Of a stretch of 64,000 nucleotides of DNA, positions 50,368-57,676 are shown in pieces. The DNA comes from Alphaproteobacteria bacterium (GTDB lineage Bacteria; Myxococcota_A; UBA796; CAJQPC01): NCBI GenBank assembly GCA_020632795.1, contig JACKEV010000017.1, forward strand, positions 1 to 64,000, in the 5' to 3' direction. Numbering within the stretch: the stretch's first letter is position 1; each line of letters opens with the position of its first letter. Under the pieces are notes generated by a model. It did no database searches. It had not been told where the DNA came from and saw only the letters and a list, made by a program, of their open reading frames with translations. A program made the position numbers and the translations under genes.

Positions 50368-51377
50368 CAAGCGGTCTCCTCCTGAAGACGCGTAACACTC
50401 CCGCGGCGGTTGATGTTCCGGATCACCTTCGCGACCAGGGGTTCGACGGCGTACTCCCGGTACCAGGGCGGCGGATCGGGGTGGTGCACGCTGGAGGTGC
50501 CCACGACCGTGAAGCGCCAGCCCTCGGCCTCGGCCTGGTCGGCGATCGCGCCCATGCGCGCCCAGGCCGGCCCGCTGAGCAGGGCGTGGGCGCCCGCGGC
50601 GGTGATGTTGCGCGCGCCGTGGGCCTTCAGCTCCTGGATGGCGGCGGCCATCGAGCCCGCGGTGTCGATGATGTCGTCGACGATGAGCACGTCGTGGTCG
50701 CGCACCTCGCCGATCAGGCTGGCCCGGACCACGGTGTTGGCCCGGGCGTAGTCGCGCTCCTTCGAGATCGCGGCGAGCGAGGCCGAGAGGGTGGCGGCGT
50801 AGCGCCGGGCGCGCTCCATGCCGCCCACGTCCGGCGACACCACCGTGTCCCCGCACAGGCCCTGCTCCCGGAGCCACCGGGCCAGGTGCTTCGTGAGATA
50901 GACGTTCTCCAGCAGGCAGTGCCGGGGCGCGAACATGCCGGCGATGGCCTCGTTGTGGACCTCGACGCTGACCACCCGGCGGGCGCCGGCGGCCTCGAGC
51001 ATGCGGGCCACGAGCCCCGCCGAGATGCCCTCGCGGGTGCGCCCCTTGCGCTTGTCCTGCCGGGCGCAGGGGTAGTAGGGCAGCACGGCGGTGACCCACT
51101 CGGCGTCGGCCAGCGCCGCGGCCTCCACCGCGTGGAGCATCATGACCAGGCGGTCGTAGGTGCTGCGGTCGTCGCCGGGGCAGATCGGGGACTGGATGAC
51201 GTAGACGTCGCCCCCCCGCACGTTCTCCTGGATCTCCGCCTTGCCCTCCCCGCAGGCGAACCAGAGCTCGCGCGAGGGCGCGAGCTGCACCCCCAGCGCG
51301 TCGGCCACCCCGCGCGCAAAGCGCTGTCCGGCCGCGCAGCTCACCAGGTGCAGAGGGGCGCGTTCTTCTGCGCTCAT
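50367..51377 (-). CDS. prs: Ribose-phosphate pyrophosphokinase
   Basis: A 336-residue PRPP synthetase, forming PRPP from ribose 5-phosphate and ATP for nucleotide, His and Trp synthesis. The regulatory flexible loop YYPCARQDKRKGRTREGISA, the metal-binding VEVHNEAIAGMF, and the PRPP loop VLIVDDIIDTAGSMAAAI are intact. It is about 20 residues longer than E. coli Prs, mainly in the substitution-rich middle and C-terminus. It is divergent from the kinase-ATPase gene across 75 bases and is not in the usual ispE-prs-rplY context. Confidence 0.95.
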   Translation of the reverse strand: MSAEERAPLHLVSCAAGQRFARGVADALGVQLAPSRELWFACGEGKAEIQENVRGGDVYVIQSPICPGDDRSTYDRLVMMLHAVEAAALADAEWVTAVLPYYPCARQDKRKGRTREGISAGLVARMLEAAGARRVVSVEVHNEAIAGMFAPRHCLLENVYLTKHLARWLREQGLCGDTVVSPDVGGMERARRYAATLSASLAAISKERDYARANTVVRASLIGEVRDHDVLIVDDIIDTAGSMAAAIQELKAHGARNITAAGAHALLSGPAWARMGAIADQAEAEGWRFTVVGTSSVHHPDPPPWYREYAVEPLVAKVIRNINRRGSVTRLQEETA

Positions 51378-51452
51378 GGCTTGGAGCCCCTTCCGGGCGT
51401 GGATATTGAGGTTCGTTGCATCCTGTGTCCGGACCATAATGGGTAGGAAGAC

Positions 51453-52949
51453 GTGATCGCCACCCCCGCGAGACTGCCGACCGTCGGACCCTACCTGTGC
51501 AGGGAGCTGCTGGGCACGGGCGCGGGCGGGCAGGTCTGGCTGGCGGACGGGCCGTCCGGCGCGGTGGCCCTCAAGGTGGCCGGTTCTCCGCACCAGCGCG
51601 GGCTCCTCCGGCGGGAGTCCGAGCTGCTGGCCTGGCTGGATCACCCCTACCTCGTGCGCCGGGTGGACGCCGACCCCGAGGGCGCCTGGCTCGCCCTGGA
51701 GCACGTCGAGGGCCCCACCCTGACCGAGTGGGCCAAGGGGCGCCCCCTGGGCCAGCTCGTGGACCTGGCCCGCCAGCTCTCCGAGGCCGTGGCCCACCTC
51801 CACGACCACGACATCGTGCACGGCGACCTCAAGCCGGACAACGTGCTCATCGACGCCTGGAGCTGCCCCCACATCATCGATCTGGGCTGCGCGCGGGTCC
51901 CTGGGGAGCCCATGCCCGAGGGCTTCCACGGCACGCTGGGCTACGCCGCCCCCGAGCTGCTGGACGGCGGAGAGGCGACGTTCGCCTCGGACATCTACAG
52001 CCTGGGGGCGCTGGTGTACACCCTGCTCACCGGCCGCTCCCCCTTCGGCGACCGGGACCCGGCGTCGCTGGCCTGGCTGCCGCTCTCCACCCTGCCCGAG
52101 CCCCCCAGCTCCTTCCACCCGCGCCTGCCCCGGCTGCTGGACGGGCTGGTGCTGCGCATGCTCGCCCGCGACCCCGACGCCCGCCCCGACCCGGCCTCGG
52201 GCCTGCCCGACCTGTTCCGCCGCTCCCTGCGCAGCAGCCCGGGGACGCCGGTGGTGGGCACCCGCCGCGAGCGCGAGGCCCTGCGGCGCATGGTGGTGAA
52301 GGTGGCCGAGGGCGAGGGGCAGGTGGTGGTGGTGCACGGCCCCGAGGGCTCGGGGCGCTCCGCCCTCATCCGGGAGGCGGTGATGGCCGCCCGGCGCGAG
52401 GGCTTCAAGATCCTGGAAGGACTGGACAACGCCCGCGAGGCCCTCCAGGCCATCCGCGACCACGACGGCCCCACCGTGGTCACCGCCCAGGGCCGCGGGC
52501 GCACCAGCCGGGACCTGGGCGCCCGGGTGCTCGCCGAGCGGCTGCCCTGCCTGGTGCTCATCGAGTCCAGCGGGCCGATGATGACCCTGGGGTCGCTGGG
52601 GGCCCGGCACCTCTCCCCCACCCCGCTCACCGTGGAGGAGGTCGCCTGGGTCCTGGAGGCCTGGGGGCTCGACCCCTCCGACGCCGCCGAGCTGCACGCC
52701 GAGACCGGCGGGCGCCCCGGCCCGGTGATGACGCACGTGCGCAGCCCCGCGGCCGGGGTCACGGGCATCTCCATGAACCAGCGCCGCCTGCTGGAGGCCC
52801 TCGCCCAGGGCCCCGCGTCCATCGAGCGCCTCGCCGAGCAGCTCGGGGTCAGCCTGCACGGGGTGATCGACCTGGCCGAGCCGCTCCTTGACCGCGGTCT
52901 GCTGGTGGAGCAGGACGAGGGCGCGTTGCTGGCCACGGCCCCGCGCTGA
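51453..52949 (+). CDS. Ser/Thr protein kinase fused to a AAA/STAND-like ATPase
   Basis: A 498-residue cytoplasmic protein. Residues 12-255 are a eukaryotic-type kinase: glycine loop LLGTGAGGQVW, ATP-binding lysine in VALKV, catalytic loop HDIVHGDLKPDNVLI, IIDLGCA in place of DFG, and the APE motif as AAPELL. The invariant catalytic Asp, Lys and metal Asp are kept, while Arg of HRD is Gly, so activity without activation-loop control is likely. Residues 263-430 form an ATPase with Walker A HGPEGSGRSALIREAV, and the last 70 residues look like a winged helix. GTG start with AGGA upstream; CATAAT at 51437 may be its -10. A transmembrane helix is absent. Confidence 0.85.
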   Translation: MIATPARLPTVGPYLCRELLGTGAGGQVWLADGPSGAVALKVAGSPHQRGLLRRESELLAWLDHPYLVRRVDADPEGAWLALEHVEGPTLTEWAKGRPLGQLVDLARQLSEAVAHLHDHDIVHGDLKPDNVLIDAWSCPHIIDLGCARVPGEPMPEGFHGTLGYAAPELLDGGEATFASDIYSLGALVYTLLTGRSPFGDRDPASLAWLPLSTLPEPPSSFHPRLPRLLDGLVLRMLARDPDARPDPASGLPDLFRRSLRSSPGTPVVGTRREREALRRMVVKVAEGEGQVVVVHGPEGSGRSALIREAVMAARREGFKILEGLDNAREALQAIRDHDGPTVVTAQGRGRTSRDLGARVLAERLPCLVLIESSGPMMTLGSLGARHLSPTPLTVEEVAWVLEAWGLDPSDAAELHAETGGRPGPVMTHVRSPAAGVTGISMNQRRLLEALAQGPASIERLAEQLGVSLHGVIDLAEPLLDRGLLVEQDEGALLATAPR

Positions 52950-52964
52950 CGGTATGGGCCCCTC

Positions 52965-53570
52965 ATGATCCACACCGACGCGCGCTTCGCGGAGGCCGTC
53001 GAGACGGCGGTCACGCGGCTGGAGACCCTCACCGACGCCGAGCTGGTGGTCGTCGCCGCGCCCCGCTCCGGCAGCTACCGCGACGTGGTCGCGATCAGCG
53101 CGGGCGTGGTCAGCTTCGTCTTCCTGCTGCTCGCGGTGTACTCGCCCTGGGCCTTCTCGCCGCTTTGGCTGCCCCTGGATCTGGCGGTGGTCGGGGGCCT
53201 CACCGCGTGGGTCGTGGCGCGCGCGCCGGGGCTCACCCGCCGGCTGGTGTCCGCCCGGCGCCGCAAGGCCCAGGTCGATGACGCCGCCGCCGCCGCGTTC
53301 GTCCAGGAGCAGGTCCACGGCACCCGCAACCGCACGGGGGTGTTGATCTACGTCTCCGCGCTGGAGGCCGAGGTGCGGGTGCTGCCCGACCACGGCCTGG
53401 ACGGGCGGGTGCCCCGGGGCGAGTGGAACCGCATCCGCTGGCACGCCACCGCGCTGGACCCCTTCCTCAAGGGCCTGGAGCAGGTGGGTGACGTGCTCGC
53501 CCGCCACGTGCCGCCGGTCGAGGGCGACAACCCCGACGAGATCCCCAACGCCCCCCGGGTGCGGGAATGA
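52965..53570 (+). CDS. TPM-domain (DUF477-type) membrane protein
   Basis: A 201-residue protein with two adjacent membrane helices (about residues 42-85) placed after a short N-terminal strand-helix (ETLTDAELVVVAAPRSGSY), and a C-terminal segment typical of TPM domains: VHGTRNRTGVLIYVSALEAEV with RVLPDHGLDGRVPRGEW. TPM domains occur in thylakoid and YgcG-like proteins; the molecular role is unclear. The stop overlaps the next gene by 4 bases (ATGA), suggesting a two-protein unit. Confidence 0.8.
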   Translation: MIHTDARFAEAVETAVTRLETLTDAELVVVAAPRSGSYRDVVAISAGVVSFVFLLLAVYSPWAFSPLWLPLDLAVVGGLTAWVVARAPGLTRRLVSARRRKAQVDDAAAAAFVQEQVHGTRNRTGVLIYVSALEAEVRVLPDHGLDGRVPRGEWNRIRWHATALDPFLKGLEQVGDVLARHVPPVEGDNPDEIPNAPRVRE

Positions 53571-55045
53571 GAGGCGCGCGGGCCCTCGCCCTGCTGGCGG
53601 CGCTGCTGGTCTCGGCGGAGGCCTGGGCGCGGGTGGGCGGCGGTCAGGACTTCGGCGGCGGGGGCAGCGGCGGCGGCTCCAGCGGCTGGGGCGGCGGCAG
53701 CGGCGACGGCGGCGGGGAGATCGCCATCCTGCGGCTGCTGCTGTGGCTGTGCATCGAGCACCCGGCCATCGGCATCCCGCTCACCATCGCGGTCGTGGTC
53801 GGCTACCTCTACGTGCAGTCCAAGGGCGGCGGAAAGCGCACCTACCGCAGCCACCACCGCGAGGCGCCCACCCGGGAGCGCGCGCCCGAGCGCCCCTTCG
53901 AACGCCTGCGCCGGGCCGACCCCAACTTCTCCGAGGTCCTGCTGCGGGATCTGGTGCAGCTCGTGTTCGTGCAGGCCCACGGCGCCCGGGCCGAGGCCCG
54001 CTTCGAGGGGGTGCGCCCCTACTTCTCGCCCGAGGCTCTTGCTGCATTGCAGCAAAGACCGAAGCTCGCCGACACCGAGGTGCTGGTGGGGGCCTCGGAC
54101 CTCCGCAAGCTCCGGGTCCGGGGCAACCGGGCCGAGCTGGAGATCGCCTACGTCGCCAACGTCAACGCCCTGGTCAACGACCAGCCCCGCAAGGTCCTCC
54201 TCCAGGAGGTCTGGACCTGGGCGCGGCGGCTGGACGCCCTGTCCCCGGGCCCCGAGGCCATGCAGAAGCTGGCCTGTCCGGCCTGCGGCGCGGCCATCGA
54301 CACCACCCCCGAGGGCGTGTGCCGCCACTGCGACACTCCCATCGCCGACGGCCGGCTCCAGTGGAGGGTCGAGTCCATCCAGGTGATGGGCGAGCGCCCG
54401 GTGCGCCCGCCGGAGCTGAGCCTGGGCGGCGGGGTCGAGCGGGGCACCAGCGCGCCGACGGTCTACGACCCCGACCTGCCCGCCGCCTCCCGCGCCCTGC
54501 AGGGCCGCCACCCCGACTTCGCCTGGGAGGACTTCTACGCCCGGGTCAAGGCGGTGTTCCTGGCCCTCCAGGAGTCCTGGTCCGCCCAGCGCTGGGAGCG
54601 CGCCCGCCCCTTCGAGACCGACCCCTTGTTCCGCACCCACCTCTTCCAGATCGAGCAGCACCGCCGCGCGGGCCTGACCAACCACAGCGCAGACGTCTCC
54701 GTGCGCACCATCACCCCGGTGAAGGTCGAGGTCGACGCCTACTACGAGTCCATCACCGTGCGCATCAAGGCGAAGATGCTCGACTGGACCACCGACGCCG
54801 ACGGCAGGGTCGTGGGCGGCAGTGAGCGCCAGCCCCGCACGTTCACCGAGTACTGGACCTTCGTGCGCGCCGCCGGCACCGGGGGCGCGGCCAAGGCCGA
54901 CGTGGAGCACTGCCCGAATTGCGGCGCCCCGCTGGACCGGGTCGACCTGGGCGGGGTGTGCGGGTACTGCGACACGCGCATCGTGGGGGCGGAGCAGGCG
55001 TGGGTGCTGTCGATGATCACGCAGGATGAGGTGTATCGAGGTTAG
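53567..55045 (+). CDS. Membrane-anchored Tim44-like protein with two zinc ribbons
   Basis: A 492-residue protein: cleavable signal (LALLAALLVSAEAWA), a Gly/Ser-rich flexible stretch, one membrane helix (about residues 60-83), then a cytoplasmic or membrane-facing body. Residues about 120-230 and 310-460 each resemble a Tim44-like NTF2 fold (LRDLVQLVFVQAHGARAEAR; WSAQRWERARPFETDPLFRT). Each is followed by a zinc ribbon: CPACGAAIDTTPEGVCRHC and CPNCGAPLDRVDLGGVCGYC. The duplicated fold-plus-ribbon layout suggests internal duplication. Pairing with the TPM protein is typical of uncharacterised envelope modules; function is unknown. Confidence 0.75.
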   Translation: MRGARALALLAALLVSAEAWARVGGGQDFGGGGSGGGSSGWGGGSGDGGGEIAILRLLLWLCIEHPAIGIPLTIAVVVGYLYVQSKGGGKRTYRSHHREAPTRERAPERPFERLRRADPNFSEVLLRDLVQLVFVQAHGARAEARFEGVRPYFSPEALAALQQRPKLADTEVLVGASDLRKLRVRGNRAELEIAYVANVNALVNDQPRKVLLQEVWTWARRLDALSPGPEAMQKLACPACGAAIDTTPEGVCRHCDTPIADGRLQWRVESIQVMGERPVRPPELSLGGGVERGTSAPTVYDPDLPAASRALQGRHPDFAWEDFYARVKAVFLALQESWSAQRWERARPFETDPLFRTHLFQIEQHRRAGLTNHSADVSVRTITPVKVEVDAYYESITVRIKAKMLDWTTDADGRVVGGSERQPRTFTEYWTFVRAAGTGGAAKADVEHCPNCGAPLDRVDLGGVCGYCDTRIVGAEQAWVLSMITQDEVYRG

Positions 55046-55080
55046 TCCTCGCACCTCGCACCGGTTAATTCCAGGAGATC

Positions 55081-56250
55081 ATGGCCGACTCCCCCTCCGA
55101 CACCGTCCGCACCGCCGGCTGGCAGCCCCTCTCCCGGGTGGACCTCCAGGGCGACCCCGCCGTCAGCGAGCGCCTGCTGGAGGCCCTCTCCTGCGAGGGG
55201 CGGGTCGACCGGCTGACCCACGGCTTCCACACCTACCCCGCCGGGCTGCACCCCGACGCCGCGCGCATCCTGCTGGAGGTGGTCGGCGGCGACTCGGTGC
55301 TCGACCCCTTCGTGGGCGGGGGCACGGTGCTGGTCGAGGCCCTGCTGGCCGGGCGGCGCGCGGTGGGGGTCGACGTCAGCCCGGTGGCCACGCTCGTCGC
55401 CCGCACCCGCACGCTGCTCTGGCCCGAGGAGCGCATCGCCCGCATGCGCGGCCAGGGCCGCCGCATCACCGAGATCGCGAAGCGCTACGAGGATCTGCCC
55501 CGCGACCCCGAGGTCCTCCGGCTGCGGGACTGGTTCGAGCCCCACGTCGCCCGCGAGCTGGAGGGCATCCGCCGGGGCATCGAGCTGGCCCCGCCCGAGG
55601 TCCAGCCGGGGCTGCTGGGGGCGTTCTCCGCCATCCTGGTCAAGGTCTCGATGCGGGTCAGCGACACCGTGCCCAAGCGCTCGCTCGTCCATCGCGAGCC
55701 GGAGACCACGGCCTTCCTCTTCCACAAGAAGGTGCGCGAGCTGGGCCGCCGGCTGGAGGAGCTGGCCAGGGCCGTGCCCGAGGGCACCCCCGCGCCCGAG
55801 ATCATCGACGGCGACTGCCGCGCGGTGACCCCGGAGCCCCCGGTGGACGCCATCGTCACCTCGCCGCCCTACCCGGCGGTCTACGACTACGTGCCGCTCC
55901 AGCACCTCCGGATCGCCTGGCTGGGCCTGGACGACCGGGAGGGCAAGGTGCGGGAGATCGGCGCGCGGCGGGCGTTTCGGGCGGACCGTGCGCGGGCCCT
56001 TCGAACCTGGCGGCAGGATCTCGGTCTGTGGCTCCACCGCAGCCGCGAGGCCCTGAACCCGGGCGGCCGGCTCGCGGTGGTCATCGGCGACGGCGTGGCA
56101 GCCTCCGAGCCCATCGACGCCCTGGGGCCGCTGGAGTCCGAGGCCCGCCGGGCCGGCTTCCAGCCCGTGGCCCGCGCCTCGGGCGACCGCATGGACCAGG
56201 GCTGGCAGCAGCCCCGCCGCGAGCACGTGATCCTGATGGAGCGCCGGTGA
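55081..56250 (+). CDS. SAM-dependent methyltransferase of the TSPPY class (DNA N4/N6 or RNA type)
   Basis: A 389-residue class I methyltransferase. RLTHGFHTYPAGLHPDAAR precedes the SAM motif VLDPFVGGGTVLVEALLAGR, and the catalytic motif is IVTSPPYPAVYDYVPL. The FHTYP element and TSPPY are typical of amino-DNA methyltransferases and of Trm11-like RNA enzymes, so the substrate is not settled. No restriction endonuclease, specificity subunit or other defence gene is adjacent, so it would be an orphan enzyme. A MazG-like gene overlaps its stop by 4 bases. Confidence 0.75.
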   Translation: MADSPSDTVRTAGWQPLSRVDLQGDPAVSERLLEALSCEGRVDRLTHGFHTYPAGLHPDAARILLEVVGGDSVLDPFVGGGTVLVEALLAGRRAVGVDVSPVATLVARTRTLLWPEERIARMRGQGRRITEIAKRYEDLPRDPEVLRLRDWFEPHVARELEGIRRGIELAPPEVQPGLLGAFSAILVKVSMRVSDTVPKRSLVHREPETTAFLFHKKVRELGRRLEELARAVPEGTPAPEIIDGDCRAVTPEPPVDAIVTSPPYPAVYDYVPLQHLRIAWLGLDDREGKVREIGARRAFRADRARALRTWRQDLGLWLHRSREALNPGGRLAVVIGDGVAASEPIDALGPLESEARRAGFQPVARASGDRMDQGWQQPRREHVILMERR

Positions 56251-56615
56251 CCGACCGGGACACCGCGCTCGAGGACCTCAAGGCCCGGGTCCGCGCGTTC
56301 AACGAGGCCCGGGACTGGGGGCAGTACCACAGCCCCCGCAACCTCGCGATGGCCCTCTCCGTCGAGGCCGCCGAGCTGCTGGAGCTGTACCTCTGGTGCG
56401 CCGACGACGGCCCCCAGCCCGCCGTGGCCAGCCGCCACCCCCGGGTCGAAGAGGAGATGGCCGACGTGCTCATCTGCCTGCTCAACCTCGCCGACCGCGC
56501 GGGCGTCGACCTCGCGGCGGCGGTGGAGCGCAAGCTGGCGCGCAACGCCGAGAAGTACCCGGTGGAGCGGGCGAAGGGGCGGATGGAGAAGTGGGACGAG
56601 GTGGGGCGGAGTTGA
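56247..56615 (+). CDS. MazG-like nucleotide pyrophosphohydrolase
   Basis: A 122-residue all-alpha NTP pyrophosphatase of the MazG/iMazG type. The metal-binding helices are visible: LSVEAAELLELYLW (ExxE) and EEEMADVLICLLNLAD (ExxD). KYPVERAKGRMEKWDEV is the usual C-terminal helix. GTG start overlaps the methyltransferase stop (GTGA). Such small enzymes remove non-canonical or modified dNTPs; co-translation with a methyltransferase hints that it clears a related nucleotide, which is inference. Confidence 0.88.
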   Translation: MTDRDTALEDLKARVRAFNEARDWGQYHSPRNLAMALSVEAAELLELYLWCADDGPQPAVASRHPRVEEEMADVLICLLNLADRAGVDLAAAVERKLARNAEKYPVERAKGRMEKWDEVGRS

Positions 56616-56640
56616 AGGGGTCGTCTTCGACGACGAGGCC

Positions 56641-57603
56641 CTAACCCTCCGGCGCCGTCGCGCAGCGGAACCCGATGCTGCCGTCGAAGTCGTGGGGGTG
56701 CCCCCGGTAGCCGATGTCCACGCCGCAGCCGCCCTCGCCGCCCACGTACCAGGCGCAGCCGCGCTTGTCGGTGATGGGGTCGCCGTCGTCCGTCCAGCTC
56801 ACCCACAGGCCGGCGGGGCCGGGCAGCACGTCCAGGGAGAAGGGCTCCACCCGGATCGGCAGGAACACCAGCGGATCGTCGGGATCGGCGCTCCGGCCCC
56901 CCAGCAGGAGGTAGCCCCGCGCGGGCGACTCCGCCCAGGTCCAGCGCTCCACCTCGGCGGTGACCTCCAGCCGGCCGCCCTCGCCGACCCGCAGGGTGTC
57001 CGCGTCCACCCCGGCGACCTCGACCAGCAGATCCGACAAGGATCCTTCCGAGAGGCCGATCTCATCGGCCTCATCGACGACGAGGCCGTAGGAGGCCGCC
57101 CGCACCAGCGCCTCGGCGGCGTCCACGTTCAGCGCCGGGTCGGTCCACTCCCACAGGTTGCCGAGCTGGTCGTACACCCCCCAGGGGCTCACGCAGTCGG
57201 GGTCGCTGCCCGCCGGCTGGGGCCCCTCCGCCCCGTTCTCCGGCAGGACGCAGACCCCCGACCGCCAGGCGTCGCCGTAGGGGTAGAGGGTGCCGCCCTC
57301 GCCCACCACGCCGTCGGCGGCGTCGACCCACTCGGCGGTGGTCACGAGGTGGAAGCCCAGGGCCTCGCACAGGGCTCGGGCCTCGTCGAAGCTGGCGCCG
57401 CCGGAGGGCACCGCGCCCGCCACGGAGGCGGGCACGCCGCCCTCGATCACCACCTCATAGGCGTCCACGCAGAACTCTGCGGGCTCGCCCACCGGCACCA
57501 TGCCGTCCGGGCAGGACGCCGAGGGGGTCCCGCCGGTGTCGTCCGGCGCGGGCTTCGCGGTGCAGGCCCACGCCGCCAGGAGGCCGATCATCCCGACGCG
57601 CAC
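56641..57603 (-). CDS. FGE-sulfatase-type (SUMF1-like) lipoprotein
   Basis: A 320-residue lipoprotein with signal MRVGMIGLLAAWAC (GTG 57603 gives this basic head). The mature part is of the formylglycine-generating-enzyme superfamily: GMVPVGEPAEFCVDAYEV at the start, ARALCEALGFHLVTTAEWVDA, GVYDQLGNLWEWTDPALNVD, and SIGFRCATAPEG at the end. Several cysteines flank these motifs. Many family members do not act on sulfatases and serve as binding or lectin-like modules; no sulfatase gene is close. It is divergent from the UPF0182 gene. Confidence 0.8.
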   Translation of the reverse strand: MRVGMIGLLAAWACTAKPAPDDTGGTPSASCPDGMVPVGEPAEFCVDAYEVVIEGGVPASVAGAVPSGGASFDEARALCEALGFHLVTTAEWVDAADGVVGEGGTLYPYGDAWRSGVCVLPENGAEGPQPAGSDPDCVSPWGVYDQLGNLWEWTDPALNVDAAEALVRAASYGLVVDEADEIGLSEGSLSDLLVEVAGVDADTLRVGEGGRLEVTAEVERWTWAESPARGYLLLGGRSADPDDPLVFLPIRVEPFSLDVLPGPAGLWVSWTDDGDPITDKRGCAWYVGGEGGCGVDIGYRGHPHDFDGSIGFRCATAPEG

Positions 57604-57645
57604 GCCCCCAAGGATGCCAGCGCCCCCGCCCCTCAGCAAGAGACG

Positions 57646-57654
57646 TGCTAGAAG
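57646..57654 (+). promoter_or_regulatory. Extended -10 element before the UPF0182 gene
   Basis: TGC-TAGAAG, with four of six -10 matches and the TGn extension, lies 23 bases before the ATG. The same TGCTA core precedes several other plus-strand genes in this window. Confidence 0.4.
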
Positions 57655-57676
57655 GGTTGGACCCGGAGAGCCCCTC

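Noticed and set aside
51427..51434. GTCCGGAC palindrome in the prs/kinase spacer as an operator
   Set aside because: Eight-base GC palindromes are frequent by chance in such GC-rich DNA and no second copy was found nearby.
50367..56615. A defence island around the kinase, methyltransferase and MazG-like genes
   Set aside because: No nuclease, toxin, helicase or integrase is present and the genes belong to mixed housekeeping and envelope families, so the defence label is not supported.
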